A program made the translations under genes and the position numbers. Source: Sipunculus nudus (taxonomy: Eukaryota; Annelida; Sipuncula; Golfingiida; Sipunculidae). From it: DNA of 64,000 nt. Where the stretch lies: positions 41,258,659 through 41,322,658 of the forward strand of contig CM049313.1 of assembly GCA_026874595.1 (NCBI GenBank), given 5' to 3'. This document shows positions 54,601 through 56,754 of the stretch, in pieces. The notes under the pieces are model-generated. The model saw nothing but the letters and a program-made list of their open reading frames with translations, had not been told where the DNA came from and did no database searches. Position 1 is the stretch's first letter. Each line of letters begins with the position of its first letter.

Positions 54601-55322
54601 CTGCAGTCGTTCAAAATCATTTTCATTATACCCGCTGCATTGTATTGCAAGATTCTCTTGGTTAGACCAACAGGGCTTGCACGGAACAAACAATTGTAAT
54701 CACACCAATGAGAGCACAGTATTGCATTGTGCATCCAACTCCAAATTTTATTAATCTGCAACGCCCTGCTCTAGTTTTCTGATTCTTGGCTTTCTACCAG
54801 TCCTGGTGCTGAATGAAGGAGCAGTTAAAATGATGGAGAATGGGAACTGCTGGAGTGTATAACCGCTGTATGAGGAGTGTATTCAGATTGTAATAAGGAT
54901 ATGACTTTATTTACTTTTGTCATTTGACATGTGACAAACATACTGGTAGTTATTATAAGGGCTCCCCTTGTTGTGTCAGTCATCACCTACAGATGTCACT
55001 AGAGAGTGGTGATAAAGGTCAACTGGGTACACACTACAAAAATCTACTGAATTGGATGCTGCTGCTTGCAACAACTGGTCTTTGAGTTTCCCTTCTGGCC
55101 TCAACACTTACATGTAAACTATTGGGTGTAATAACTAGATATCATGAGCGTATAAAAGGTGGTCATGAGTAAAATCATAACAAGTGTATCATCCCACAGA
55201 GCAGGATAACACTGTTCATCCCACTCACAACTACTTACATGTTGTGTGAGCACATCATTAGCTTCTCGGTCAGACAGCCCCGTGGTCAAGTTGCTGATCA
55301 TAGACAGACATCTTTCTAATCT
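4564..55322 (-). CDS. INTS3: Integrator complex subunit 3 (INTS3), 30 spliced coding exons, 5' exon missing
   Basis: INTS3 is a nuclear subunit of the Integrator complex, which cleaves nascent snRNA and other RNA polymerase II transcripts. It is also the scaffold of the SOSS single-strand-DNA repair complex with SSB1/2 and INIP; the C-terminal region binds INTS6. Thirty minus-strand exons (listed separately) join with matching phases into 1006 codons and a TGA. They follow human INTS3 in order, as recalled from memory: RLERC, SRDGL..KLQDTCRTQLVWL-like, [65 protein letters not shown], an acidic linker, [44 protein letters not shown], and an acidic tail with a KRPTKRKK basic patch. The helical HEAT-like body fits the family. 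Length is close to human (about 1040) given that the N-terminal leader is absent. Exon joins are inferred from splice sites and homology, not from transcripts. Confidence 0.96.
5395..5823 (+). repeat. Family E repeat in the last INTS3 intron
   Basis: Two tandem-like submodules, each with ACCTAATTTCTGGTTTCCAAGG-like text, ending with GACAGACAACAAACAAAGGG and GTCAGTTTAGCTGAAA. The rest of the intron (4642-5394) shows nothing recognisable. Confidence 0.6.
5844..6063 (-). CDS. INTS3: INTS3 exon 29 (low-complexity C-terminal region)
   Basis: Phase 2 to 0, 73 full codons; starts [16 protein letters not shown], as in human FSDLFSLAEEYED, then a poorly conserved Arg/Ala/Ser/Asn-rich linker ending [13 protein letters not shown]. 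The acceptor is ttcag and the donor GTAAGC. If the last intron is retained the frame continues eight codons to a TAA at about 5817, giving an alternative C-terminus without the basic tail. Confidence 0.92.
6279..7060 (-). mobile_element. Possible solo LTR or LTR-like promoter block
   Basis: On the minus strand there is a TATAAATA box (6861-6868) in more G+C-rich sequence, then about 420 bases later an AATAAA (6438-6443), and the block ends ...GGTTCCGTAACA at 6279. This order resembles U3-R-U5 of a Gypsy-type LTR. I could not find a matching 5' terminus with a target duplication, and no retroelement protein is adjacent. It sits in the INTS3 intron between exons 28 and 29. Confidence 0.35.
7303..7375 (-). 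CDS. INTS3: INTS3 exon 28
   Basis: Phase 1 to 2; [20 protein letters not shown] then AQKT. The acceptor is tgtag with a poor pyrimidine tract; the donor is GTAAGT. Matches human FFSQTPILQALQHVQASCDEAHK. Confidence 0.92.
7563..7681. repeat. Degenerate tandem repeat at the exon 27 donor
   Basis: On the minus strand the true donor GTAAGTATAATCAGTGTACT is followed 35 bases later by GTAAGTATATCAATGTACTT and then by several TACTTAAGTGTATCA-type units of 18-20 bases. The array begins exactly at the splice site. Confidence 0.7.
7682..7770 (-). CDS. INTS3: INTS3 exon 27
   Basis: Phase 2 to 1; [20 protein letters not shown] then MRQSCRNIS. The acceptor is tgtag and the donor GTAAGT. Matches human LTLEQILEHLDNLRLN. 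The intron side of the donor is a short degenerate tandem array. Confidence 0.93.
8319..8489 (-). CDS. INTS3: INTS3 exon 26
   Basis: Phase 2 to 2, 56 full codons; [20 protein letters not shown]..., SILKYWAQ and a C-terminal PSRKRQ. The acceptor is tttcag and the donor GTAAAA. The acceptor with the first 30 or so coding bases is copied about six more times upstream in the intron; the copy examined reaches a TGA within about eight codons. Confidence 0.95.
8455..8770. repeat. 45-bp tandem repeat copying the exon 26 splice acceptor
   Basis: About seven units of 40-47 bases. On the minus strand each carries CTGTATTTCAG followed by a version of GCCAACAGCTGACCTGTTGC, that is, the real acceptor and first coding bases of exon 26, whose true copy is the lowest-coordinate one (boundary at 8489). 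Acceptor-like copies fall near 8535, 8579, 8621, 8668, 8707 and 8752; the later ones are degraded. Confidence 0.9.
9150..9405 (+). repeat. Family E repeat copy
   Basis: GACCTAATTTCAAGTTTCAAAGGAG, then AGGTCCAGCAG and a GGCCGGACAGCC run with a tail ATGGCTCAACATGACTGAAAGTCATCC. More diverged than the other copies. Lies in the intron between exons 25 and 26. Confidence 0.6.
9838..9886 (-). CDS. INTS3: INTS3 exon 25 (49-nt small exon)
   Basis: Phase 1 to 2; [16 protein letters not shown]. The acceptor is tgtag and the donor GTAAGT. Matches human HPEALSCLLLQLRRE. Confidence 0.92.
10484..10597 (-). CDS. INTS3: INTS3 exon 24
   Basis: Phase 1 to 1; [20 protein letters not shown] then [17 protein letters not shown]. 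The acceptor is gacag and the donor GTGAGG. Matches human SLDWETFEQYCAWQLFLAHNIPL. The acceptor is preceded by a perfect 10-bp tandem copy of the branch/acceptor region (TTGATTGACA). Confidence 0.96.
11046..11121 (-). CDS. INTS3: INTS3 exon 23
   Basis: Phase 0 to 1; [20 protein letters not shown] then FLSVL. The acceptor is tccag and the donor GTAAGT. Matches human LQELVCHVMMGNLVMFRKDSVLNIL. Confidence 0.95.
11590..12839 (+). repeat. Composite non-coding repeat, family A, copy 1
   Basis: Two related halves, each with a TTTGGGCCCAT..AACTT block, then GGTTTTGATATTA(C/G)GCAGTC and ATATCTCGAAGGAA-like text. A spacer carries AACGTGCCATGGTCAAACTTG, and the end is a GACGGACAGCGGATGGACAG run with GTCAGCTGAGCTAAAAATT. 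The same order recurs at about 34995-36298. Probably a non-autonomous element; no protein coding. Confidence 0.85.
12995..13797 (+). repeat. Dispersed repeat, family C, copy 1
   Basis: Starts AACTAGAATATCAGCAGAAGC; carries two internal modules with CCTGAGAAATAAGCTCC / CCTGAGAAATTAGCTTC and CAAGGTCACC(T/C)ATCTT, and ends with a GACAGACGGATGGACAGACAG run and CAGCCTAAGGGCTGAGGGCTT. A second copy begins at 63318. Confidence 0.85.
13798..14600. other. Intron sequence without recognised features
   Basis: Remainder of the 3.5-kb intron between exons 22 and 23. The short plus-strand frame near 14109-14381 has no homology I recognise and lacks splice or family context. Confidence 0.4.
14601..14669 (-). 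CDS. INTS3: INTS3 exon 22 (69 nt)
   Basis: Phase 0 to 0; [20 protein letters not shown] then GSQ. The acceptor is cccag and the donor GTAGGT. Matches human FPDETLRSGELLNMIVAVIDSAQ. Confidence 0.93.
15155..15214 (-). CDS. INTS3: INTS3 exon 21 (60 nt)
   Basis: Twenty codons, [20 protein letters not shown], phase 0 to 0. The acceptor is tttcag and the donor GTAGGT. Matches human ACQEDDVRLLCHLTPSIYTE. Confidence 0.94.
15844..15940 (-). CDS. INTS3: INTS3 exon 20
   Basis: Phase 2 to 0; [20 protein letters not shown] then [12 protein letters not shown]. The acceptor is tgtag and the donor GTAAGT. Corresponds to human KMNLYESFAQATQLGDLHTCLMMDM. Confidence 0.93.
16136..16170 (+). repeat. ACAAGGGACCCATGGGTCA repeat head, copy 2
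   Basis: Head followed by TGGCGCTCAGCTGA. The following 250 bases contain two similar (A/C)TCAATGGTGCTAACAGGGAC / ACTGGGGGAAGAGTTACAAC modules, but no long element could be delimited. Confidence 0.6.
17243..17765 (+). repeat. Family A repeat, partial copy 2
   Basis: Corresponds to the second half of the family A unit, from AACCATGCCATGGTCAGATTTGGG to CAAAACGTGCCACATCTACT, then a short ACAGACAGATGG end without the usual GCTGAGCTAAAAAT tail. Lies in the intron just above exon 19. Confidence 0.8.
17832..17951 (-). CDS. INTS3: INTS3 exon 19
   Basis: Phase 2 to 2; [20 protein letters not shown]... then [15 protein letters not shown]. The acceptor is cttcag after a long pyrimidine tract; the donor is GTAGGT. 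Matches human FRNLCQMQEDN...KIGYHLLYYLRAS. Confidence 0.95.
18532..18576 (-). CDS. INTS3: INTS3 exon 18 (45-nt microexon)
   Basis: Phase 2 to 2; reads [16 protein letters not shown] after joining neighbours. The acceptor is ttccag and the donor GTGAAC. It fits human ESLEESVGKPLYLIFR exactly and supplies the frame that exons 17 and 19 need. Confidence 0.94.
18577..19714. other. Intron between exons 17 and 18, nothing recognised
   Basis: No repeats or coding similarity seen. A minus-strand GAGTCAGTGGAAGACC near 19050 superficially resembles the exon 18 peptide but lacks frame and splice sites. Confidence 0.4.
19715..19818 (-). CDS. INTS3: INTS3 exon 17
   Basis: Phase 0 to 2; starts [14 protein letters not shown] and ends LPAELDE plus GA. 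The acceptor is ttacag and the donor GTGAGA. Matches human EEDFDSEQLSVLASC...LPEEITE. Confidence 0.94.
19819..20418. other. Intron between exons 16 and 17, nothing recognised
   Basis: Six hundred bases of A+T-rich sequence with no repeat array, inverted ends or reading frame that I can support. Confidence 0.4.
20419..20473 (-). CDS. INTS3: INTS3 exon 16 (55-nt small exon)
   Basis: Phase 2 to 0; [19 protein letters not shown]. The acceptor is ttccag and the donor GTAAGA. Corresponds to the human segment with TEAQCEVMQEIVDQVL. Confidence 0.92.
20616..21015. mobile_element. 400-bp hAT-type MITE with 8-bp target duplication
   Basis: Terminal inverted repeats TAGGGCTGAAA at 20616 and TTTCAGCCCTA ending at 21015. 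They are flanked by a perfect 8-bp direct repeat TAATAAAC (20608-20615 and 21016-21023). Both subterminal regions are rich in the palindromes ACTCGAGT and GAGTACTC. The 8-bp duplication and TAGGGCTG-type ends are typical of the hAT superfamily. No transposase is encoded, so it needs a helper. It sits between exons 15 and 16 of INTS3. Confidence 0.92.
21518..22114. repeat. 20-bp minisatellite of splice-donor copies below exon 15
   Basis: About 29 units of TATTTACCTGGATGTTGTTG (plus strand). On the minus strand each unit reads CAG|GTAAATA, a strong 5' splice-site match, and the genuine exon 15 donor at 22114/22113 is the first member. Units near the exon are more diverged; units at 21550-21740 are nearly identical, suggesting recent expansion there. 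Plus-strand frames of 85-118 residues across it are repeat artefacts. Confidence 0.95.
22115..22247 (-). CDS. INTS3: INTS3 exon 15
   Basis: Phase 1 to 2; [20 protein letters not shown]... ending LVLEIQTE plus AG. The acceptor is ttacag. The donor is GTAAAT and is the first member of a roughly 29-copy array of donor-like repeats lying immediately below it. Use of any later copy would read AGG TAA, an immediate stop. Confidence 0.94.
22248..23027. other. Intron between exons 14 and 15, nothing recognised
   Basis: No repeat or coding feature seen apart from short A+T-rich tracts. Confidence 0.4.
23028..23153 (-). CDS. INTS3: INTS3 exon 14 (acidic linker)
   Basis: Phase 1 to 1; [20 protein letters not shown] then an acidic stretch [10 protein letters not shown]. 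The acceptor is attag and the donor GTCAGT. It matches the human linker that contains NHMSDKDE and FSDDEED. Confidence 0.92.
23526..23611 (-). CDS. INTS3: INTS3 exon 13
   Basis: Phase 2 to 1; [20 protein letters not shown] then EHFIEFCE. The acceptor is tttcag and the donor GTGAGA. The end of the N-terminal folded domain, with the near-identical [14 protein letters not shown] of human INTS3. Confidence 0.97.
23755..23832 (+). mobile_element. tRNA-SINE-like remnant
   Basis: GAGATGGTTCAGGTATATTGGA (A-box-like) and GGTCCTGAGTCTGATCCCTGCC (B-box-like), 30-odd bases apart. Resembles a tRNA-derived SINE head; no tail or target duplication identified. Lies between exons 12 and 13. Confidence 0.35.
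24436..24527 (-). CDS. INTS3: INTS3 exon 12
   Basis: Phase 0 to 2; [20 protein letters not shown]... ending DKRVL plus two bases. The acceptor is ttgcag and the donor GTAAGT. Corresponds to human IIPNFYPPLEGHVRQGVFSS. Confidence 0.95.
24998..25077 (-). CDS. INTS3: INTS3 exon 11
   Basis: Phase 1 to 0; [20 protein letters not shown] then LLDFMCR. The acceptor is tttag and the donor GTAAGT. The [15 protein letters not shown] string is identical to human INTS3. Confidence 0.97.
25330..25702. repeat. Degenerate tandem repeat copying the exon 10 donor
   Basis: Units of roughly 40-60 bases built on (plus strand) TTTGTACTCACCAATG-TTCATTAT. The clearest copy at 25509-25534 reads, on the minus strand, AATGACCATTGGTGAGTACA, matching the real junction AATGAACATTG|GTGAGTACA. 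Other units keep TTTGTAC and TTCATTA but have lost the donor. Confidence 0.75.
25703..25790 (-). CDS. INTS3: INTS3 exon 10
   Basis: Phase 0 to 1; [20 protein letters not shown]... ending ESIMNI. The acceptor is tttcag and the donor GTGAGT. The intron just downstream carries degenerate copies of this exon-intron boundary. Confidence 0.95.
26090..26870 (+). repeat. Family B repeat, about 278-bp modules with GGTGGCGCCACC
   Basis: Roughly three modules with GTAGGTGGTGCCACCT-like palindromes near 26160, 26440 and 26715. Each contains CAGACAAACAGACGGACGC, a second palindrome copy, and AGATATAAGC.TGGATGT. Related to 38850-39990. Confidence 0.85.
26889..27032 (-). CDS. INTS3: INTS3 exon 9
   Basis: Forty-eight codons, [19 protein letters not shown]... 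ending GWLLTTCT, phase 0 to 0. The acceptor is tgtag and the donor GTAAGA. It is nearly identical to the human core block containing [13 protein letters not shown]. Confidence 0.97.
27538..27585 (-). CDS. INTS3: INTS3 exon 8 (48-nt small exon)
   Basis: Sixteen codons, [16 protein letters not shown], phase 0 to 0; matches human [16 protein letters not shown]. The acceptor is ttgcag and the donor GTATGT. It is too short to appear in an ordinary open-reading-frame scan. Confidence 0.95.
27925..28022 (-). CDS. INTS3: INTS3 exon 7
   Basis: Phase 1 to 0; [14 protein letters not shown]... ending FLTTK. The acceptor is ttgcag and the donor GTGAGT. The acceptor and first exon bases are duplicated about 56 bp upstream in the intron (see the repeat at 28015-28126). 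Confidence 0.95.
28015..28126. repeat. 56-bp duplication of the exon 7 acceptor
   Basis: The plus-strand unit CAAGATGCCTGCAATAAATT...GATACATAGTCTGAAATATATAA occurs twice in tandem. On the minus strand the copies read TTTATTGCAG|GCATCTTG (true) and TTTATTTCAG|GCATCTTG (decoy). Confidence 0.85.
28332..28461 (-). CDS. INTS3: INTS3 exon 6
   Basis: Phase 0 to 1; starts [18 protein letters not shown] and contains [12 protein letters not shown]. The acceptor is tttcag. The donor is a non-optimal GTCTGT but gives the correct frame into exon 7. Confidence 0.95.
28462..29659. other. Intron between exons 5 and 6, no feature recognised
   Basis: Contains short chance frames only. A less A+T-rich stretch at 28800-29200 has no recognisable domain or repeat partner in the window. 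Confidence 0.4.
29660..29801 (-). CDS. INTS3: INTS3 exon 5
   Basis: Phase 2 to 0, 47 full codons: [20 protein letters not shown]... ending IQSLREK. The acceptor is cttcag and the donor GTGAGT. It contains the family signature AVYTYLRxIVDH and the RQREVDFCI block. Confidence 0.96.
29865..31940. mobile_element. 2.08-kb non-autonomous hAT-type element with 8-bp target duplication
   Basis: Ends are CAGACATGGGGT at 29865 and its inverse ACCCCATGTCTG ending at 31940. They are flanked by a perfect 8-bp direct repeat TCAGCCTG (29857-29864 and 31941-31948). Subterminal TAATAG/TAATAC arrays lie just inside both ends. The interior is A+T-rich with no transposase reading frame. Superfamily assigned from the 8-bp duplication and CAG-type termini. 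Inserted in the INTS3 intron between exons 4 and 5. Confidence 0.88.
31782..31927 (+). repeat. TAATAG microsatellite array
   Basis: Four blocks of (TAATAG)n separated by short unique bits, inside the right end of the 2.08-kb hAT-type element; related TAATAG stretches lie at 29875-29990 inside the left end. The leucine-rich minus-strand frame here is a repeat artefact. Confidence 0.9.
31950..33600. other. Intron sequence, only weak structure
   Basis: GGACCA-rich text occurs at 32715-32830 and 33520-33595 (GTGTGGACCAAACCACTTGG, GACTGGACCACC), perhaps one element interrupted by A+T-rich sequence. Its ends could not be defined and no coding was found. Confidence 0.3.
33603..33636. repeat. (TA)n microsatellite
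   Basis: Uninterrupted alternating TA run of about 34 bases. Confidence 0.95.
33703..33737 (+). repeat. ACAAGGGACCTATGGGTCA repeat head, copy 3
   Basis: Head with one base change, followed by CGACGCTCAGCTG. No matching tail was delimited. Confidence 0.6.
34995..36298 (+). repeat. Family A composite repeat, copy 3
   Basis: Full-length partner of 11590-12839 in the same order, ending with a (GGAC)n run at 36211-36247 and GTCAGCTGAGCTAAAAAT. Contains the CCATGGTCA spacer twice. Non-coding; lies in the 7.4-kb intron. Confidence 0.88.
36299..37159. other. Intron sequence beside exon 4, unassigned
   Basis: A less A+T-rich stretch (36300-36900) with GGTCCCC/GGGTCACC-rich text that looks like part of an old repeat, but with no partner elsewhere in the window. 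No coding signal. Confidence 0.3.
37160..37226 (-). CDS. INTS3: INTS3 exon 4
   Basis: Phase 1 to 2; encodes [20 protein letters not shown]. The acceptor is gccag and the donor GTATGT. Joining exon 3 restores the GGD that matches human AGGDVTAKNIW. A 7.4-kb intron with two transposable-element insertions follows. Confidence 0.95.
37695..37893 (-). CDS. INTS3: INTS3 exon 3
   Basis: Sixty-six codons plus one base, phase 0 to 1, starting [12 protein letters not shown] and containing [13 protein letters not shown]. The acceptor is ttacag and the donor GTGAGG. It is one of the most conserved blocks of the N-terminal helical domain. Confidence 0.96.
37976..38403. mobile_element. 430-bp TA-flanked MITE
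   Basis: Left end CTGTGGTTGCCTTTTTGTTCG and right end (inverse) CTGTGGTTGGCTTCATATTCG, with further inverted similarity (CGCGAGGGTTTTAATTTC against CGCGAGGCTGAAATTTC). TA flanks each end (37974-37975 and 38404-38405). It contains several CGCGAA motifs and no reading frame. Probably a Tc1/mariner-like MITE. It makes up most of the 688-base intron between exons 2 and 3. Confidence 0.85.
38582..38665 (-). CDS. INTS3: INTS3 exon 2
   Basis: The 28 codons start [11 protein letters not shown] and end DPKTAQK, phase 0 to 0, and align without gaps to human VCKGLPQHEEI...AQAQK. The acceptor is ttacag. The donor is the weaker GTTAGT, which might allow skipping; skipping would keep the frame (84 nt). 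Confidence 0.94.
38850..39990 (+). repeat. Family B repeat, three to four 278-bp modules
   Basis: GTAGGTGGCGCCACCT lies near 39000, 39277 and 39560, and CTGCAGGTGGCGCCACCATT-like copies near 39427 and 39707. Period about 277-280 bases. Each module has CAAACCACTGCAGAGATATG and GGCAGACAAACAGATGGACGC. It ends with a CGGCGGCGGCG run near 39968. Confidence 0.9.
40467..40904 (+). repeat. 216-bp perfect-looking tandem duplication
   Basis: The unit starting CTTTTTGTGGAAGGCCTGGT at 40467 restarts at 40683 and differs at only a few bases, so it is a recent duplication. Non-coding. Confidence 0.95.
40905..43200. other. Interior of the 16.6-kb intron, nothing recognised
   Basis: No repeat family, array or coding similarity detected; short frames only. 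Confidence 0.4.
43250..43520 (+). repeat. Family B-like repeat, diverged copy
   Basis: GATTGTAGCTGGCACCACCAGTC, GGATATATACATATGCCCAATTTCAG and CATTGTAGGTGGAGACACCTG follow the family B order, but the palindromes are eroded. Confidence 0.6.
43540..44150 (+). repeat. Diverged tandem repeat with GCACTGAGTGAACTC units
   Basis: CTGCACTGAGTGAACTCTTGACC recurs at least five times with irregular spacing (about 60-220 bases), with AGTTGGCAGTCTGCCA.AGCTATAAATAGA in between. A 22-bp array (43957-44066, CATGAGGTGATCACATG units) is embedded. Confidence 0.8.
43957..44066 (+). repeat. 22-bp tandem array, five copies
   Basis: Units of CATGAGGTGATCACATGNNNCC type, each carrying the TGATCA palindrome (two copies mutated). 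Confidence 0.85.
44269..44549 (+). repeat. Family D repeat, copy 2
   Basis: From ACCATTCGAACATACTTG to CAAATTAGCTCACAGGCTCACTAAAAAT; about 85% similar by eye to the copy at 1-312, with one internal deletion. Confidence 0.85.
44860..45858 (+). repeat. Family D repeat, copy 3 with upstream tandem modules
   Basis: Diverged modules built on CATAACTCAGCCAAAAATCACTGAACC...ACCATTTGAACAAACTTG recur at about 44890, 45070, 45245 and 45535. The last continues into the standard family D end (45557-45858). A GGTGGCGCCACC palindrome lies at about 45428. Confidence 0.8.
46075..46835 (+). repeat. 145-bp diverged tandem repeat, about five copies
   Basis: ATCATCCCTGTGAATTTGGG recurs near 46201, 46347, 46490, 46636 and 46778, followed each time by AAGCTGAAGTATGTTG, a GGGCTGTGGTAGCCATATTGG-like block and AGGTCTG.A.CCCT.ATATGTACC. 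Confidence 0.88.
46860..47165 (+). repeat. 22-bp minisatellite, about 14 copies
   Basis: Unit CACCCTGACTCCCA(C/T)(A/G)GTCAAA. A five-unit block of 110 bases is repeated almost exactly (about 46868-46977 and 46978-47087), showing higher-order structure. Confidence 0.93.
47166..47754. other. Sequence below the reverse transcriptase ORF, possible LINE 3' UTR
   Basis: Contains a G-tract (47580-47590), AG-repeats and A+T-rich text. A clear poly(A) or tail repeat marking the LINE 3' end was not seen. Confidence 0.3.
47755..49731 (-). CDS. Non-LTR retrotransposon reverse transcriptase, 5'-truncated
   Basis: An uninterrupted 658-codon frame. The reverse-transcriptase domain spans roughly residues 90-330: [11 protein letters not shown] near 65, NYRPISLTS near 121, the first catalytic Asp in [12 protein letters not shown] (D193), [13 protein letters not shown] near 248, and the catalytic pair in LFADDT (D281, D282). 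A thumb-like region follows, and a C-terminal CxC...H....C cluster ([17 protein letters not shown]) near 615 resembles the terminal zinc knuckle of jockey/CR1-type elements. The frame opens with TTG after an upstream TAG at about 49757, and no endonuclease domain is found above it. It is therefore most likely a 5'-truncated LINE copy, young because no stops or frameshifts interrupt it. It lies in the INTS3 16.6-kb intron, in the same orientation as the gene. Plus-strand frames across it are shadows. Confidence 0.92.
   Translation of the reverse strand: MYVTLPKEKAELLNNQFIQQTILNHNSNHVPLTPRKTNNKLGEVQFEINDIESIMKSLDTSKSKGPDDIHPFILKTCYKELSYPIKKIAELSFNTGKLPTLWKKANVTPIFKSGDPKQPVNYRPISLTSCICKIIEKIIFARMLNFFKENRIISAYQSGFLPRDSAVYQLTDLYNTITYDLDNGKEGIGIFLDISKAFDKVWTDGLLSKLLSAGITGKLHRWLYNYLTNRQQRVIIENAPSEWKFLQAGVPQGSILGPLLFLVFIDDIGEKLTSNIRLFADDTMLYLAIENPIRAAQILNADLEKIYQWSRKWLVTFNAGKTESVLFSRKTAPVNLPDLYLNKTKITRLKMHKHLGIILSHNCKWQEHINYIAAKAMNKLLILSKLKHLLDRTTLQNIYFSYIRPLLEYGNILWSNCTQEQDQTLEKIQLIAARIVTGGVKGTSHELLYLESGWETLQKRRENKQILLVHKMINNESPQYLRILIPPPHSNIYETRFVIHNLTPIQARTDLYFNSFLPKSIRLWNQMDLDKKACLTSASLNYQLKKSALRTKTPTYYNSGTRKSQIIHARMRMKCSDLNYHMYTRHISDTKKCQCGHPSEDPNHYLLQCHLYNSTRKTCLPRDTPLKVLLFGNPKIDDKSNKEIFKSVANFIENSNRF
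49760..53230. other. Interior of the 16.6-kb intron, nothing recognised
   Basis: A+T-rich, with short frames only; a C-tract at about 50012. A splice-like block at 51161-51280 was examined as an exon and rejected. Confidence 0.4.
53402..54545. repeat. 22-bp minisatellite with 330-bp higher-order repeat
   Basis: About 52 units of GAGCATGCCAACTGGAAAACAT type, with variants GAGCAAGCCAAAAAGACAACAT and GGGCATGTTGGCCGGAAAACAT. A 15-unit block of 330 bases is duplicated almost exactly (for example GAGCATGCCTACATGAC at 53747 and 54077). Because 22 is not a multiple of three and no stops occur, all three minus-strand frames stay open (up to 322 residues). These are artefacts, not proteins. Confidence 0.95.
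54546..55238. other. Intron sequence next to exon 1, nothing recognised
   Basis: No repeat partner or coding similarity found. Confidence 0.4.
55239..55322 (-). CDS. INTS3: INTS3 exon 1 of 30 seen
   Basis: The 28 codons start [11 protein letters not shown] and end NDVLTQH, phase 0 to 0. The acceptor is ttacag and the donor GTAAGT. It matches the human RLERCMSIMTS...DREANDALNAY segment, so at least one more 5' exon carrying the initiator ATG must lie upstream (higher coordinates). The 16.6-kb intron to the next exon is the longest in the gene. Confidence 0.93.
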
Positions 55323-56750
55323 CTGTAAAGATAAAAGAACAAGAGGATGAATATCATGTGTCAAAACAATCTCTGCTTGTTTATAGTGAATCAATTATAA
55401 ATGACTTGCAGGTCAATGCAGGAAAAGGCTGGGATGGTAACCTGTAAAAGTCCTGTATCCTCCATAATCACAGTACCTGACAGTGGTGATAACTACTGTA
55501 TACCATGAACTTCCGCATTATCATGACATCATGTGAAATGTCTTTTGTCTATGGTTAAGGTAACATGCACAACCTAAGGTGTATTTGCTGAAAATTTTGG
55601 CACCACTTGGGTGTGTCTTTGTTCAGAATAGCAATTATTTTTAAGAATAACAATTATTTTTATTATTAACTTTTATTTTAATTAACTGCATTGATTTCAG
55701 TACTTGTGTGGAACTGCATCGTTAACAACTCTGGAAATATTGGGAAGTTGGCTATTTTACCAGGTACATACTTGAGAAATAACATTATAAAAGAGCAATA
55801 TATATTTAAGATTAATTATTAAAATTTACTATTAAAATTCATTCAGAACTAATGTGCCTCTTGTCTAGTACTGTCTACAGTAATTTTTGTTTCTCATTCT
55901 TAAAACTGCCAACTGAAATACTGAATTACTGATGCTGATTTCATGGTATGAAACAGTATATTTTATATCAAATTCAGGATGTGAAAAAAGTGGTGTTATC
56001 ACAACAATAATGTAAGTCAACCAGCTGATATTATTATGGCACTGATATGGACCAATATTATTATCTATAAGAGACTGACTACAATTAATGCAATTACTGA
56101 TGGTGCTGAGGATATTCTTGGTTCACTTGTGATGGTTATATATGTATATATATTTATCCTGAGATAATGAATCATTAGAGCCAAGTTTAGTTTTTACATA
56201 ACCCTGTATTAATTATAGAGAGACAAATGTAACATCACTTTAAAATAATAAACATTCCACATGCAGGACTTGGTGACCTGTGACATTTCAATCATGAATA
56301 TCTGATCCTGACTGAGAGGACACTGAATTTATTACACACATTACAGTCTAGAATAAACACATAAACATAACATCATCACACTCAGTATCAGGGACTAACA
56401 CCTCCAAACAAGGAAGGTAAACTCAGCTGTTTCCTGTTGAACTCTAATTGTATCTGGCACTTAGTCGATCATAAATTCTCATACAAAATAGTGACAGGAC
56501 CACTACTGCAGTTTAATGTATTGTATAATTTTAGCCTATGTACATGTGTCTATGTGTGCTACACAGTTGTCTTTATAATTCAGTTTTAATTGTAAATGTT
56601 ATGCTAGAGCTTGTCTAGTCCTGGAACTTAAAAGCATCCTGTGAGTGTAAAGCTCCATTACCTTGACAACATACATTTATGCCTAAAATTAAAAAAAAAA
56701 AAAAAAACATAAAAAATAATTAAGTTTATTCTTGGCCCATGTTTCACTCT
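55323..56750. other. Upstream or intron 1 sequence, nothing recognised
   Basis: The missing INTS3 leader exon was looked for here and upstream as an ATG frame ending in acidic residues at a phase-0 GT donor; no convincing candidate was found. Confidence 0.4.
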
Positions 56751-56754
56751 TACT

